64,000 bases of DNA. It comes from Bryopsis sp. KO-2023 (lineage: Eukaryota > Chlorophyta > Ulvophyceae > Bryopsidales > Bryopsidaceae). The stretch covers positions 5,580,001-5,644,000 of the forward strand of contig BSYQ01000001.1 in assembly GCA_030272585.1 (NCBI GenBank). The letters are read 5' to 3'. Both the position numbers and the translations under genes were made by a program. Shown here piece after piece: positions 10,829-24,023 of the stretch. The notes below the pieces were generated by a model that had not been told where the DNA came from, ran no database searches, and saw only the letters and a program-made list of their open reading frames with translations. Every line of letters begins with the position of its first letter. Positions within the stretch are counted from its first letter, which is position 1.

Positions 10829-12833
10829 CGATTCTGTTAAAACCAGACACCAACTGGGGGCTGTCTTCAAAATTTGACGTTTGATCCCATCACCTTCCCT
10901 GCAGCTTCACTTAGATAGTTGTAAAATGGGAGTGATAGGACTGTGAAGGTTCCCCTCTTCCTACATAATCAACTGCCCCCAGGTGCCATTGATGCAATCC
11001 TGTGTGTATGTATCCAAGAAACATGGTCAGGAGCAGTGTATTGTTTTTCAATTCCACTGGCCCAAAAGTGGCCCTAAATTTCGTTGTTTTTTTTGGATGT
11101 TGCCCGGCCTACCAAACTCCAGAGAGGCAGACTTGTTAGGGATAGTGATCGACTCCGTGGAAGTCTCCATTCTCTTTTAGGGACCTCAATCCTGATGGAA
11201 AAATAGGCAAATCGGGTGCAGGTGCTACGAATCCAAGATAAATGTCCATTGTTCAGCATTGTTTCTTTGTAGCAATGGAGAAAATTGCACATTAGATTCT
11301 CAACACAAACCATGCTCCTTTCCAACATTCAAGCAAAGGGATCCACCCTACCAGATCCAACCCTCTTTTCACCTTCCCATAGTCGAGTTTTCGCCATGGA
11401 CAGTCACATGGCATGCTTCACATGACAGAATTTTATCAGTGGTGGATTCCCAGCGGGTTACAAAGCAAAAATTTTCAAAACTGAACTGAGATGCACATTC
11501 ATGTTTTGAAAGATATCCCTGCAGGAATACCAAAAGGTGAAAAAATCTGCAACAGAATTACAAATGTTCTACACAACCCCCCGCCCCTCCATTTCCATAT
11601 TCCACAAGATGGATACAAACGAACACCTTCTTCCGTCGTACCCGCACCCCAGGTACACTTTTCAAAATCTGAGAAAAGGATTCCTCCCAAAAAAAAACAC
11701 ATACAGACCTACACAGTCGGAATGGCATGCACCAGTCACAGCGTCCTTACAGACAAGATCTATATACATTTAAAAACAGGTCATTTCGGTTTCGACCATC
11801 CACACTCTCACTCAAAAATTCACCAGTTTTCTCTTTCCCCCCTCCACGCGGCATGATTGAAACTCAATCTCAAATATCCCATTTATAAAAAAAACAGAAT
11901 AATGTCGTTTTGAATGCCCCACTCAGATTTCTGCTGAAAGAAAAAAAAAAGAACCAAACGAAAGAACAATTTGGAATCGATATATGTATATATTAACCCC
12001 CATGTAATCATGATCCCCGCCCCCCATTGAAAACAGAGAGAAAAAGAAACTGGTTATTCTCTGATTGTCATTGCAATACAGAAAAAAAAAAACGCTCCAT
12101 ATATCAACCAATGCAAGACTGGCCATCATCAAAAAGAAAAAAATTATCCCAAAAAAAAACAAACACATACAACCTTTTGAGGATTTCCGTTTTCATCAGA
12201 TGAAAAAAAAAAAGTAGCAGCTATCTCTGTTTTTGGCTTTCCTTTCGCCCCCCAAACCCCCCATTCAATTCGAAGTAATTCTCTGTTTTGGATACCGTTT
12301 TTTCTTTTCTTTTCTTTTCTTTTCTTTTCTGTTCTTTTCTTTTCTTTTTTTTGAACTGCTTCAGTGATTTACTCAAAAAATCCCCCACATCTCCTACAAA
12401 ATACAATCGCATGCTTGCCCCACACAATAAATTCCCTTTCTTTTTCTTTTTTTTTCGTAGTTTATTTTGAAATCAATATCAACACCTCAACTCAGACCCC
12501 CACCCCCCGCCCTCCCTTTGCCGTCCAAACAAAAATCACCATGGGGAACAGTCGTATTTCTTTGGGTTGAAGGGCAATGCAATCATACAACACGTTGACA
12601 GTACTCAAAACTGATTTCCTCTTCTCCAAAAGCCCCAAGATATCTCTATATGCCTTCCACCATTCGCTCATATCTACTTCGCCCCCCCTCTCGAGAGAAA
12701 CATCCACAAAATCAGATTCTCAAAACACAGAGGTGGGGAAAAATCGGTACACCTGGCCATTGTACACCCCCCTCCTTTTCTCCACCATCCAATCCCAATT
12801 GCTCTGCCTCTCGACTCAGATCCTCGAAGTCTG
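10829..12833. other. Intergenic: exonuclease promoter and lipase 3' UTR
   Basis: About 2 kb without a supportable gene. The part next to 10829 must hold the exonuclease promoter and the part next to 12833 the lipase 3' UTR. The middle is rich in A and C tracts on the plus strand. Open frames here, for example minus strand 12492-12707, lack start context, homology and splice partners, and I regard them as chance. Confidence 0.55.
12298..12351. repeat. TTTTC pentanucleotide tandem repeat
   Basis: About ten copies of TTTTC with one G interruption, in the presumed 3' flank of the lipase gene. Confidence 0.85.
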
Positions 12834-15800
12834 TCATGGGGCAATGACATCCAAACCTTCATTGGTTCCCGAGGTCTCCAGCAAAAGCTGGGTGGCTCTT
12901 TCCCAGTCCCACGCTATTGCGCTGTCGTCCAGGCAATCCGTGAACCCATCTCTGAAAGCCGTTTCCATGAGCATTTTGTAATCGGAGCTTTGCAACGGCG
13001 TGCTGGGACCCTCAGCATTGGATCCCGCACCGATAGTGGAACTGCTGGTTTCGTCACAATCCAGCAAAGACTCCAACGACTCCACGTTGGGCATCCCTGC
13101 ACACAAACGCCATGTCATGTTAAAACTCCCTTATTTACTCTGTCATATTCCTCTTGGTTCTTGGACAAAGATTCTTAACCTATCACAAAAAAAATACGAC
13201 TCACCCAAGACTGGCATGTGCAACCAACTGGGGATCCTGTTTTTCAATGTCGCCGTTCGCATCCCATCGGCTTTTTTCTTCTTCAACGACCCCACGACTT
13301 GCGCAAGGCAACTGTCCAGAGTTCTTTCTATTTCACAGTTGCATTGGATGGCTGGCAATCGCTTCCAAGTGGCCACCTCCCCAGCATGAGCGGCATCCAA
13401 CAATTCCTTCTGTGTGGGATTCACGATGGCTTTTCGTAACGTCCAGTAACTGCCAGTTGGGAGCACCATGGTCACATCGCCTTCCCAATTTTGCGAGAAC
13501 AAGGTGAGCCATTTTGACGGGATCCAATCTGGCAAAAGCCACTGGAGTTGCTGGCACCTATCCGAAGAGGAAACCACACAGAAACACATACATTTTGTTC
13601 AAATGCCAAAAAAACACACACCATTCAAAGACAGCAAAAAGGAGAGCCTATTTCCCAAGGGATTGAGCTGTGGATTTCTCGACACACACACAAAAGTTCT
13701 GGTGATTGCTGATCTGCTAATTCCCTCCCGTCTGACAGCGGGTCAGAAATTAACTGGATCAAAATTACTGCAGCTTCTCAAATCTTGGAGGGCACCCCTT
13801 GCCACTCACAACTTCCAACAGATTTCATTTCAATAATAGGATGAAGATTTTGCCGTCTACCATGACCAACCTGTGCTTCCATTCACTCTCAATCGCATTT
13901 GCAATTCTCCTTTCGAATTTGTTTTTGAAGTTGAGCATCGGAACAATGTGGGGGTTTGTCTGCGACACCAAAAAGTAATTTACATTGAACAACTCCCTGA
14001 GGGTTTGAAGCGGCAAGTCTTCCTCCAACGAACCATCCCTCCACCGACGTTCGGCACCATGGGAGGCATGTGCCGAAAAGAGAACTTCGTCCCCCACTCC
14101 GTTTTTGGAAATGATGCCTTGGGCTGGAAACAGCCCCGGAAAGGCCGAAGAAGCTGCCACCGCACTCCATACGAGGACACCCGGGGCTGTCAAATAATTC
14201 AAAACCCTCGCAGGTTCGTTCATATCAGCAGCACAAACCACCACATTCAACACTCGCCCTGGAATGAAACAGACAACAAAAAAAAGGGATTTATTTTATT
14301 TTATTTTTTAATCTATTTTTTTGGTCTTCATGCAACTTTTAACCAAATTTCCTAGAGATAGCCGCGATTAAAAAGAATTTAATTATTATTCATTATCACA
14401 TGTCATAGAATTTATAATCCTGGTATGGTGTGTTTTGAGAAAGAAACGTGAAGAAGGATAGCGTGCGTTTCTGCAACACATATTCTATGAAGCGCGCGTA
14501 TAACTCACCTGATTTCTCATAAGCTTCCAGAAATGTGAGCTCCCCGAGGAGGCCCTTGAGTCTGGCGATCAAGTAAGCTTCATCTTGAAGATGGCCCTTC
14601 ACCAGCAGGTGTGCCAAAATTTGACGTAACGTTGAGTTGCTGAAAAATGAAACATCCATTTCCTCCAGATTGCCGAACAAAACTCGCAGCTCACTTTCGG
14701 TGTGTGTTCCGACAATGGCAGAAACTGAACAAAGGAGAAAAGCACGCACATCAAACCTCAATCCGTGGATATATATCGTCAGGTCGACAGCTACTGCCCT
14801 TTCGTTGCACAAAAGGGTTCACTATGATTTCACAAGATTAGGAAAAATGCGGCCTATGTCATCCTACCCACAAAATCAGCCGATAATTTTCATCTTATTT
14901 TTTTCTCTGAATTCGTTACCCAATCCTTAATACACTGACTCACCAATAGAACCAACGCTGCTACCTCCAACAATACGTGGAAGTTTATCACTGTCCAGGA
15001 GTGCTTTTACTACACCCTGCACAAACATCAAGAAAAAAACAATACCACGTTACACAAATTCCCCGGACTCTTCATTCAATTCTTGACAAGTAGGGTGTGG
15101 GAGCAATGAAAATTATCCTAAGGGAAAACAGCAATCCTTGAATTCAGCGTGGAAACATCCCACACACCAGATGAAATGCCCCCAGAGCTCCGCCCCCACT
15201 CAGAAGCAAAGCCGTGCGACCGAAGGCATGCCTCGTTTCCTGGAGGAAGCTCAGCTTCTTGGGGACGGAATAATTCGGTGTGTCCGAAATGTACCTAATT
15301 TGCCTCGTCACTTCTTCGAGGTAATCCCTGATGGGACCTGGCACCTCCCCGAAATAATCGTATATGTAACTGTGGATCAAATGAAGCAAATGTCACATAA
15401 CCAAACAAAACTTTCACACACAAACACAGGACTGGTTTGCGCATAGTACCCCACAGGAAGCTTCTTTTCAGCAGAACGCACCTGTCTTGCATGTTTCCCA
15501 TTCTTCTCACTAAATCCTCTCTGAGTCGTCGCACCAACTCCCCCACATCCGATTGCCCCTCCATCTTGTCGAACGCCTGCTTCAAGACTTTGGTTTTGTC
15601 CATGAACAGAGACCTCGTGTAGAGTCTCGACTCTTGGGCGGGCGATTTCCTTCGGTCGTTTTGCCTGTCGAGATGACGAAGCTCTGCAAACCCGCTGGAC
15701 CAATCGCTGTAACAAGTCGCAGCAGACATGCGCTCCAAGATTTCGTTTCGTTTCCGGATGTAGGCGTCGAATCGCTCCCTGATTTTCTTGACGATTGTGG

Positions 15801-16758
15801 ATACAACCCCCACCACGACCATGGATGCTGAAAACACAAACAATCCAGCAGAAGATCACTTGCTTTTCCTGTTGTGTAGGTCTTCCACATTTGTGCGTTT
15901 CATTGTACATATATAATATTTCCAGTTTGAAAGCTATTCATCGACCCGCAAAGATTTGCTGAGTAGTGTCAGTTGATGGTCGCTTAACCAAAAAACACAT
16001 TCAGCCACATCAATGGCATCCAAACTATCACCCTAAAGCTCGATATTATTTAATTTCCCCTTTCGTTGAGAACATAAGTTTAATTTTAAAATTGTGGTAG
16101 GCATCTGTATAAAACCTGGTTGATACAGGCAAGTGGATTATCGGAGTGCATTCACTAGATATTGGAAAAACAAAAAAGTTGAAAGAACCCAGTCAAATAT
16201 CTTTTCTCCGACAAAGAAATCAATTTCAGGATTGCAAATCAGCTTTGGACGTAAAGATTATAGATTCAGGACATTAAAACCCTACCAAATATTAATTGCC
16301 CATGGTTCATGGAAAATACAAACTTGAAAAACCATTTTCTGGAATATATTGAATCAACAAGACCTATCATATTCCCATTATCTTCCAAGAGAGACGTCTC
16401 CTTGGTTCCAAAAACGCCAGGTCGACACCGTGACTCTTGTTTCACCCCGATTCTCACAGCACCCACCAATGGCGAAGTGATATCTCCTCAGCGACCTTGG
16501 GCACCACAGCCCCACCCACGACAAGTCGTACGACACCAGCAGCCAGCGAACGATGCGTTTCGCTAACCGAATCATTCCCACAGCCATACGTCTCGCGGAA
16601 AACCCGCACCAAAGGAAAAAGGAGAAAAATCGTCTCACTGGTCCTCCCACAGCCGCCAGAAGTCGCCACAGGGTCACTATCACCACGTCCAGGAGCGCGC
16701 GCTCCACCTTCTCCCCGACCCAGTCCGCGGGGTTGAGGTCCTTGCCGCTTGGCTTCAT
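12834..16758 (-). CDS. SDP1-like patatin-domain triacylglycerol lipase
   Basis: Likely triacylglycerol lipase of the SUGAR-DEPENDENT1 / yeast Tgl3-Tgl5 family, which starts storage-oil breakdown at lipid droplets. Eight exons in phase, from high to low coordinate: 16458-16758, 15482-15827, 15168-15369, 14944-15016, 14509-14724, 13871-14258, 13205-13557 and 12834-13096, giving 713 residues. The N terminus has hydrophobic stretches like the SDP1 family's membrane-associated region. The patatin core has the oxyanion loop [17 protein letters not shown] (near residues 266-282), the nucleophile elbow GSSVGS (Ser near 302) and the catalytic Asp in RRWRDGS (near 453), so the Ser-Asp dyad is intact. 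[22 protein letters not shown] and the downstream [10 protein letters not shown] block are typical of SDP1. The C-terminal tail seems shorter than the plant one. All joins keep phase and family identity is firm; substrate is inferred from the family. Confidence 0.92.
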
Positions 16759-17324
16759 TAGAATTCACCCCGTATGTATGTTCGTTTTGTTTTTGGTCTC
16801 AAAACTTAGCCCTCTTGGGCCTGGAAATAAATACAACGCGCCCGTAGGCGAGCTTTCTTCGCTACTCAAAACCTTTTTCTCTTATCGCTTTCTTTATCAA
16901 AACTGCTGCAGCGTCAGACGCAACATCCTTCCAAGGCGAGTCGAAGTTTGTAAACGCAAAACGGACAGACACCAAATGGTGACGAGGGAGAGACGTGGAG
17001 CAGCGTCCGCATGCACTCATGACTGTCATAGAAGCACGACTGGAGCTTGCTGGATTTGGATTGATGTTCTGGAGGGCTGTGGGGTACAGGAAAAGTGAAC
17101 AGCTGCCTTGTGGAGATAAATGGCAGGGGAATCTACAGTTGAGAAATTCCTTTGGAGGCACAGGCACACAGGAGCAAGCAAGACCCATGGTGTTGTGGGT
17201 TGGGCGAGACCAGCATTGGATCAAGAAGACATTGGCGTTGAGGGTGACTGTGGTTTACGTAGATTCTTGAGGGTACAAGGCCGGCACATGCCGTCCACAA
17301 CAAGCAGTTTTCTCGACAAGGAAC
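16759..17324. other. Divergent promoter region, lipase / beta-helix genes
   Basis: About 570 bp between two outward-facing start codons. It must carry both promoters and 5' UTRs. Plus-strand frames at 16995-17270 and 17120-17392 have no domain and overlap this region; I do not support them as genes. Confidence 0.5.
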
Positions 17325-19442
17325 ATGGAGCCCATTCAAGAGGCTTACGCGCAGGTTCGATCGATCGGCCCCAAAAGAAAACCAGCCACTGATTCGGAAT
17401 CTTGTGATGCGTTACGAGGACCCTAGTTTTGTTTGTCGGTTATCAATTTCCCCAAACGAAGCACAGATGGCCATGCTAACGTTTCTGTTAGTGTCCCCAT
17501 CCTGCCTAACGACAAACCTGCTTTCAGCAACGGCGGCGTTGTTGTGATCTCGACATGTCGTCACATTGCAAGAAATCAGAATCGATCGATTCTTGTTCTA
17601 TTTATTCTTTCAAAAATTACACTTCTTAAAAATGTACATTTTTTTAAAAGCTGATTCCATTTTTTGTTTTTTCAATCTGGGGGGCCCTGGCTGTAGTTGT
17701 GTTTGTTCTAAATATATGCCTGCACCTGCTTCCAGCTTTGCGAATCCCACAAGGGAGAAGAGGCCATCCCACTCGGATACCTGCAGGAGCTCCTTCAAAA
17801 ATATCTCCAATCAGACGGAGATGAGCTCCTTGAATTGGATCTGCGTGGTATCAGGTTCTTCCAGAGCAGAGAGGACATTTTCGCTGGGCCTGAGTCGCTT
17901 CTCCACATTGGAACAGATTCTCCTTCGGGGCCCAAAAAAGTGCACATCAAGAATGGAACTTTCGATAAAGTGAAAGGAATCACAGTGGATGATTCTGCTG
18001 CAACTGTGGAATTCAGCAACATGAGGTTGAATACCTCTGGCCCTGTCGTGGAGGTGTCAGGAAGCACCGTGAAATTGAGTAAATGCTGGTGCAGCGGGAG
18101 AAGTGCAGTTTTTTTGGCTCAAGGTGGAGCCAAAGTTGAATTGGTGTCATGCGTGCTGGAGAAGTCCAAGGATGGGAAAGGTCTGGTGGTGCGAGGGGCA
18201 GGGACGGTGGTGTCAGTCCAGGATTGCCAAATATCGGACAACAAGGAGAGGGGAATTTGTGTGAGCGGTGGTGCTGAGGTCAAATTAAATGCTTGTCGGA
18301 GCAACGGATCGCAGCTCGGTGAAGGAATGGTGGTTACTGATGAAGGCACCAAGGTGGAAGCGCAAAAGTGCAGATTTTTGGACAACAAATTGGTGGGAGT
18401 GCTCGTGAAGGCTGGCGGTGTTGTTAAGCTCACGGAATGCAAGGTCAATGGGTCGGTGACACAAGAAGGAATGGTTGTCGAGGATGCTGGCAGTCATGCT
18501 GAAGGAGTGGAGTGCGACTTCTCTGGGAACAAAAGCTCTGGAGTGTCTGTGCGTAACAAAGCAAGTGCCGACCTCTTGAACTGTACCAGCAAACACTCAT
18601 CGACGTTTTTCGGCTTGGAGGCAAGAGATCGAGGCAGCAAATTGGTGGCTGAAGGTGGCGACACCTCAGGAAACGAATCATCCAATGTCAGGGTCACTAA
18701 AGGAGGAACAGCAAAGCTTACGGGGGTGATTTGCAATGGTTCCATAAAAGGAAATGGACTGGTGATTCGAGATGCTGACAGCACTGCGGAAGTGGAGGAT
18801 TGCGATTTCTCGGGATGCCTGCACGCTGGGATTTTCATCCAGAATGGAGGCCGTGCAAAAATGAAAGGGTGCAAAACGACAAAGTCGAAGGACTATCAGG
18901 GTGCAATCGTCCGAGACCAGGCGAGCATGATGGAAGCAACGGATTGCCTGTTTTCGGAAAATCCAGAGAGCGGAATTGCTGTCACCGAAGGGGGCAGGGT
19001 TAATTTGACCCAGTGCAAATGCTTGCGATCGACTGACACGCATGGGTTAGAGGCTGGTGGTGCAGGCACGATTGTAGATGCCACCGATTGTGATTTCTCA
19101 GAGAACAAGAGTGTCGGGATGTTCATTGACACTGGCGCGTTTGTAAGAGTGAAAGGCTGCCGGATGGAGAAGCAGTATCAAGGAATCTATGTGGCTGGGG
19201 AGGGGACCAACCTGCAAGCAGAGAAATGTGAAGTATTGGGATCTCAGAGCACAGGCATTCTCCTGAATGAGGGGGCGTCTGTGTGGCTGACTGAGTGCGT
19301 GAGCAAGGGCTCCGAGGAGCATGTTGCTCTGTGGGTGCCGGAAGACTCGACCATCGATGCTCGAGACTGTGATTTCAGTGAAAACTGCTACAGTATCGAA
19401 GGGGCCGATTTTGCTGAGACCTGCTATGGTTGCACATTTTGA
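17325..19442 (+). CDS. Right-handed parallel beta-helix repeat protein with cysteine ladder
   Basis: Unrecognised protein whose fold is clear from its repeats. A long exon, 17736-19442, encodes a short helical, Leu-rich N-terminal part and then about 19 rungs of 23-24 residues. Rungs alternate between a type with CxFSxN followed by a small residue and G, and a slightly longer type with Cxxxx(G/K)S. Together they make a repeat of about 47 residues. A Cys occupies the same place in almost every rung (for example QDCQISDN, QKCRFLDN, VECDFSGN, TDCDFSEN), which would stack as a ladder. No signal peptide or membrane segment is visible, so it is probably cytosolic. The frame opens without an ATG. 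I propose a 30-nt first exon, 17325-17354, joined in phase to CTTCCAG-17736, giving 578 residues; that start is tentative (weak donor GTTCGA). Relatives could be carbohydrate-active or scaffold beta-helix proteins; no catalytic residues can be assigned. Confidence 0.75.
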
Positions 19443-19726
19443 AAGGCCTTAATGAGAGAGGGTTAGGGGTGCAGTGGTGTTCGAATTTCAAAATGTAACC
19501 AGGGTGTGGTCATTTCAAAACAAAACACTCGCAACAGGAGCTCGATCCCTGCCGTAATCACTTACACACACCCCAAAGCAGCCATCCGTGAACTTCTACA
19601 CCCAACACTCAATTTTCTTCCTTCTTCCCCTCCCAAGAATAACGGTCCTTAAAGCCGCACGCGCGCGTTTCCCCCCTCCACTGACTTTCGGCTGGAAGTG
19701 CCTATCAAGGGATCGAGGCACTCGAA

Positions 19727-22700
19727 ATGAACTCGCAGGTGGGGTGAACTCGTATTCTGCGGGGAACGCTGAACAAGTTCCCTGTGTCAAAGAACACACC
19801 CCTACACACACTGTTTTACGCATGTAACTGTTGGCCCCAGGTGTGCCTGTCAACGGCGTGTCTTAATATTTCCTATTGTGGCGCACGAAGGACGGTGAAA
19901 CGGAGGAGCGAGTCTCCATCCCGAACGATGGCACACCAGCTAACGAACCCAAAGAAACAACAACGAGTAGCGCGGATAGCGCCGCGCAGGATGTAGAGTC
20001 TGGGAAGCCCGTTGAGGGCTCTAGCCTGGGTTTGGATGATGTCAGCGCGAACGTGTTTGACCGGTTGGACCAGATCACCCCCATGGTGACGACGCAACTC
20101 CAGGTGACCTGACGCAAACGACTCTTAGCCATTGATTGGAAGGGTGTATACAGTAGGTCGGAATTGGCTCTTGCAGAGCCTCGCTCGTCACCCAGAACAG
20201 GGTAGCCGTCAGAAAGTCGTCGTAAAGTCGTCGCCCAGAAAATTATCGCTGTTGGACCGCTGGGGAAGGAAAAGTTTGCTTTCTTTACACAAGATCAGAA
20301 CCAAAATATCGACTTTCTTTCGGAATGCTGGAAAACAAATAAATTAACTTCCTGGCTTTCCTGGTAGACTTTCTGCTCCTTGGCGGTAAACCAGCTCAAA
20401 GCATATCCCCCCCTTGTTGACACCCTGGGAGAAAATCTGAAGCTTGTGGAGAGCCAGTTGCGGATATTATCTAACCAAGTCAGCAGGCTCGAGGTAAGCA
20501 TTGGCACACATCTGTCAACATGGACCCACCGAATTTCAGTTCCTGGCTTCTCCACCCACTGCTGTGAATTGCCAGTGCAGGACAAGACCGATACATTCAA
20601 GGAGGAAAACTCAGCTACAGATGATGGGTTCGATGAGCGGCTCAAGAAAATCGAGGTCGTGGTGGCGGCTATTCCAGCATGGAAGGAGGCCCAGATGCAG
20701 GCGATCAAAGACACCAAGGAACGGTGCACAGATCGATGTACCGATATCATGGACAAACTTGGGGAACTGGAAACATTCGTGAAAGAGTCCGAGCGGGTGA
20801 GGAGCATTCGTTTCTTTGTTTTTTGTGTCAGACGGTGAAACTGTAATTGCATAGGGAAGGTTGTTTACAATATTGGTATGTTGACTTGGTTTTCTAGGAG
20901 GCATCTAGTCGATTGGACACTCTTGAGGATCTATCCGCAACAAATGCTGAGATTCGGGATAAACTGGGAGATCGACTTGGAACCCTCGGCGATCAGCTGG
21001 AACTTCTGGACACCAAGCAAGAAACCAAGAACAGGGAGCACAAACAAAACTGGCAAGGTTTGCACTGAATAATGGATATTTTCAACGTTATCTCAGGTAG
21101 CATCAACCATCCCGACTGAATCACAGTTTTATGTTTGTGCAGAACATGAGGCTCGCCTGGCTCTCTTGGATGAAAAGCTGTATGACGTCAGAGTCCAGGT
21201 CAAGGGGCTGCAAGTCAGTCTGGAGAGTGTCGAAGCTCGACAAGAACCGCTGGAAACCTCGCTGCATCTTGTCCGAGCTGACGTCACGGCAATCGAAAGG
21301 GAGATGACGGGGGCCGGCCAACAGATCAGTGCCCTGGAAATTGCTTCAGACTCCCTCAAAACCGAGTCACAACGTTTGGACAATCGATTGCAGGCTGTGG
21401 AGGAAGATCCCCGCATCGCTCATCTGATGTCGCTGGAGCCACGACTGGATGACTTCCAAAATGGGGTCGAGGATTCCATGGGTGAATTTGACGAGCGAAT
21501 GGTCGACTTTGCCAAAGAGGTATCCTCCAGAAATTTTCTTTTTGCGATAAAATTTTAGATATCATGGAAGGGGATGGGGGCTGATACGTGGTGTCTGCAG
21601 CTGACGGCTTTCGGGGTGAGAATGGACACGGGGCATCCAGAGATGTGGAAGATTCACTCTGACCTTGAGAGTACCATGAAGGAAATGGACAAAAGTACGA
21701 AAGATCTGAACCAGATATCACACGAAATGGACCGCCTTCAAGAAACAGTGGGGGAGGCCGTAAGTGAAGTTACCCAACACAATCAAGTTGTGGATGAACT
21801 GCAAGAAGCCCAAAGGAGACTGGAAGCAAACCTGGTAGGCATGGACATCTACAGTCAAACTCATTCTGCCTTGCAATGCTTGACGCTCTAGATATTCAAA
21901 CAGATCAAACAAGCAGACATTCACGGAGTTTATCATGAGAATATAAGGAAGTCTTAACGGGTTCCCACTGACGACCTCTTATGTGGTGACCTTCAGTTGT
22001 CGGAAAGCAAGAAACTCTGCAAGTATACTGACGATCGGGTGACACCGATGGCAAGGAAGTATGAGGTGGAATCTATTCGATCCCGGTTGGACGAGGCCAA
22101 GCAAGAGTTGCGCAAGGAAATCGAAGAGTCCAAAAACACAGTGAAGTTCGACTTGCTTCATGACCCATCCCCCCAAGTCGACAACATGAAGGTGAGGCGG
22201 GGGATCTGTCGTTGAAACGCAGCCGCCAACCTTGAGAATGGTTACATGCACTGCCCGTGTTCGCTTTCGATCGTGTGCTTGTGTGTTTTCTTCTTGCAGT
22301 CATACCTCAAGCAGCAAGAGGACGGGCAAGCACGTTTGAAGGAGAGGATATGTGTGCTGGAGGAATCCCTGCAGGTACAAACGGACCGCATGCGTTTGGC
22401 TGAAATACAACTGACGGAAACCGAGGGCAAGATGCAATCAAACGTTCTCGATCGGCTCGAGGAGATACCAAAAATGAAACACACCATCCAAAAGATGGGC
22501 CACAGCGTGCTGTCTCTCAACGACCAGATGCAACTGCTCAAGAACTCCAAGCTGACTGACAACAGCGAAGCTGGTCGGCACAGCGGCTGGTCGGGGCTGC
22601 GCAGCCACATCAATTCTGCTAGAACATCCAGCTTGAGACCCCCTCAACCAAGCAAGCAGAACTCATCTGTAGAGTCCTCAAGGGATACCATGACGGGAAC

Positions 22701-24023
22701 TTCGACAGAATCGTCAACATCGCAACAACAACAGAGAAACAGCCCACAACAACCGCCATTTGTAAAGAACGCTCCCGAATGCGAGGACGCACAGAATGGA
22801 ACAACTGTGACCACCACAACTGTCGTGGAGAAAATTGTAGAGAAAGGTGAACTTCCTGCACCGAACCAATCTTCAAAGAAACATCAATCAATCAATCAAT
22901 CAATCGATATTACATGTGTAGAAGCCCAGGGCTCTATTGCAACAACAAAAATTTTCAAAGAAACATCGCTCAGTATTGTATCTTTATGAATGCACACAAT
23001 GCTACATTCATCAAGAGTCTTGAGAGCAGGGTTGTGTTGCTGCAGTTCAAGTCGGAACGAAGTGCCACCCACAACTGGAAAAGATGGCCCACAACTTGAT
23101 GCATTACCTGTATCATCAATTTCTCGAAGCTCGGCAGCCTGGGATGCACCAGAAACAACACGACGGCCTTCCGCATGTCACTTCCTTTAAACCGAGCGAG
23201 GACGAGCTAACTGAAATGCTGCAAGAATCGGATGCCGAAGAAGTCACTCAAAACTTAATTATCTGTGCTGCTCTCCTTCACTTTCGCCTGCAGGTATCTG
23301 CACTTTCTCCAGCATTCGGATGCATTCTCAACTTGCCTGCTTCAACACACTCAGTGATCGCCTTTTTTGTAGGACAAGATTGGAGGAGTGCTCAAGTATG
23401 TCAGAAACCTTGCCAGCCACGTCCACAAGCTAGAATCCCAGAAAACAAACTTGGAGCCGAGCGCCACAGACCCGAAACCTATGATGGTGGGGCCTCACGG
23501 TAACCCGACTGCATCAGTTCCTGGAGGTGCAGGGAGAGGGCAACCAACAGGGCACTTGCATCAAGGAAGAAACAAGACTGGGAATGTGTACCAATCCAGA
23601 GAAATCTCTTCCCCACCCAGGTGCTTCAAGTAAATTCTTCCCTTCAGTGTATTATCCAATGCTCCACAGGCAAAAAACCCCGGTGATATTAGGCAACACG
23701 AGGGGTGTCACATATCCCTGCCGCCACACCAGCAGAACAGTTCTGGATTTCCAGCGTGGGCTCACACGAAATACAATTGTCAACGTTCTTGCAGATTAAA
23801 AACACCACCAGGTCCAGGAAGCGCAGCCACAAGTGGGGGAGCAAGTGGAGGAAACGCATTCATTCCTGTCAGCATGATGCCACCCCTTAACTTCTACAGC
23901 AAGCAACGGGACCTGCTGGATGAACAGGAACGGGTGCTGGCACTGATCGAGACTACATCGCTCGAGCGGCCTGGGCTTGGGATCAACGATGAACTCTCTA
24001 TTGATAGAACCCCCCCTCAGTGA
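19727..24023 (+). CDS. Large coiled-coil protein, function unknown
   Basis: Predicted 971-residue, mainly alpha-helical protein that I do not recognise. Twelve exons join in phase: 19727-19738, 19891-20103, 20368-20493, 20581-20796, 20898-21057, 21143-21519, 21601-21834, 21997-22191, 22300-22846, 23046-23293, 23373-23629 and 23693-24023. The first two thirds show long heptad-like stretches rich in Leu, Glu, Lys and Gln, with segments such as GENLKLVESQLRILSNQVSRLE and LGDRLGTLGDQLELLDTKQE. A Ser/Gln/Thr-rich linker follows (around 22600-22800). A helical segment (EKMAHNLMHYLYHQFLEAR) and a Gly/Pro-rich tail come last. No motor, kinase, membrane or signal motif is visible, so a cytoskeletal, ciliary or golgin-like scaffold is possible but unproven. 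The 12-nt first exon (MNSQ) is inferred because the second exon has no in-frame ATG at its start. Exons 2-10 are well supported. Confidence 0.72.
22883..22905 (+). repeat. ATCA tetranucleotide repeat in an intron
   Basis: Five to six copies of ATCA in intron 22847-23045 of the coiled-coil gene. Confidence 0.85.

Noticed and set aside
12492-12707. 71-codon minus-strand frame downstream of the lipase
   Set aside because: It lies after the in-frame lipase stop at 12834 and has no homology or splice partner; it is probably 3' UTR.
16995-17392. Plus-strand frames upstream of the beta-helix exon
   Set aside because: No domain, wrong phase to join the beta-helix exon, and located in a divergent promoter region.
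17835-17837. TTG at 17835 as start of the beta-helix protein
   Set aside because: The frame is open and protein-like upstream (LQELLQKYLQSDGDELLE), so the true start lies in an earlier exon.
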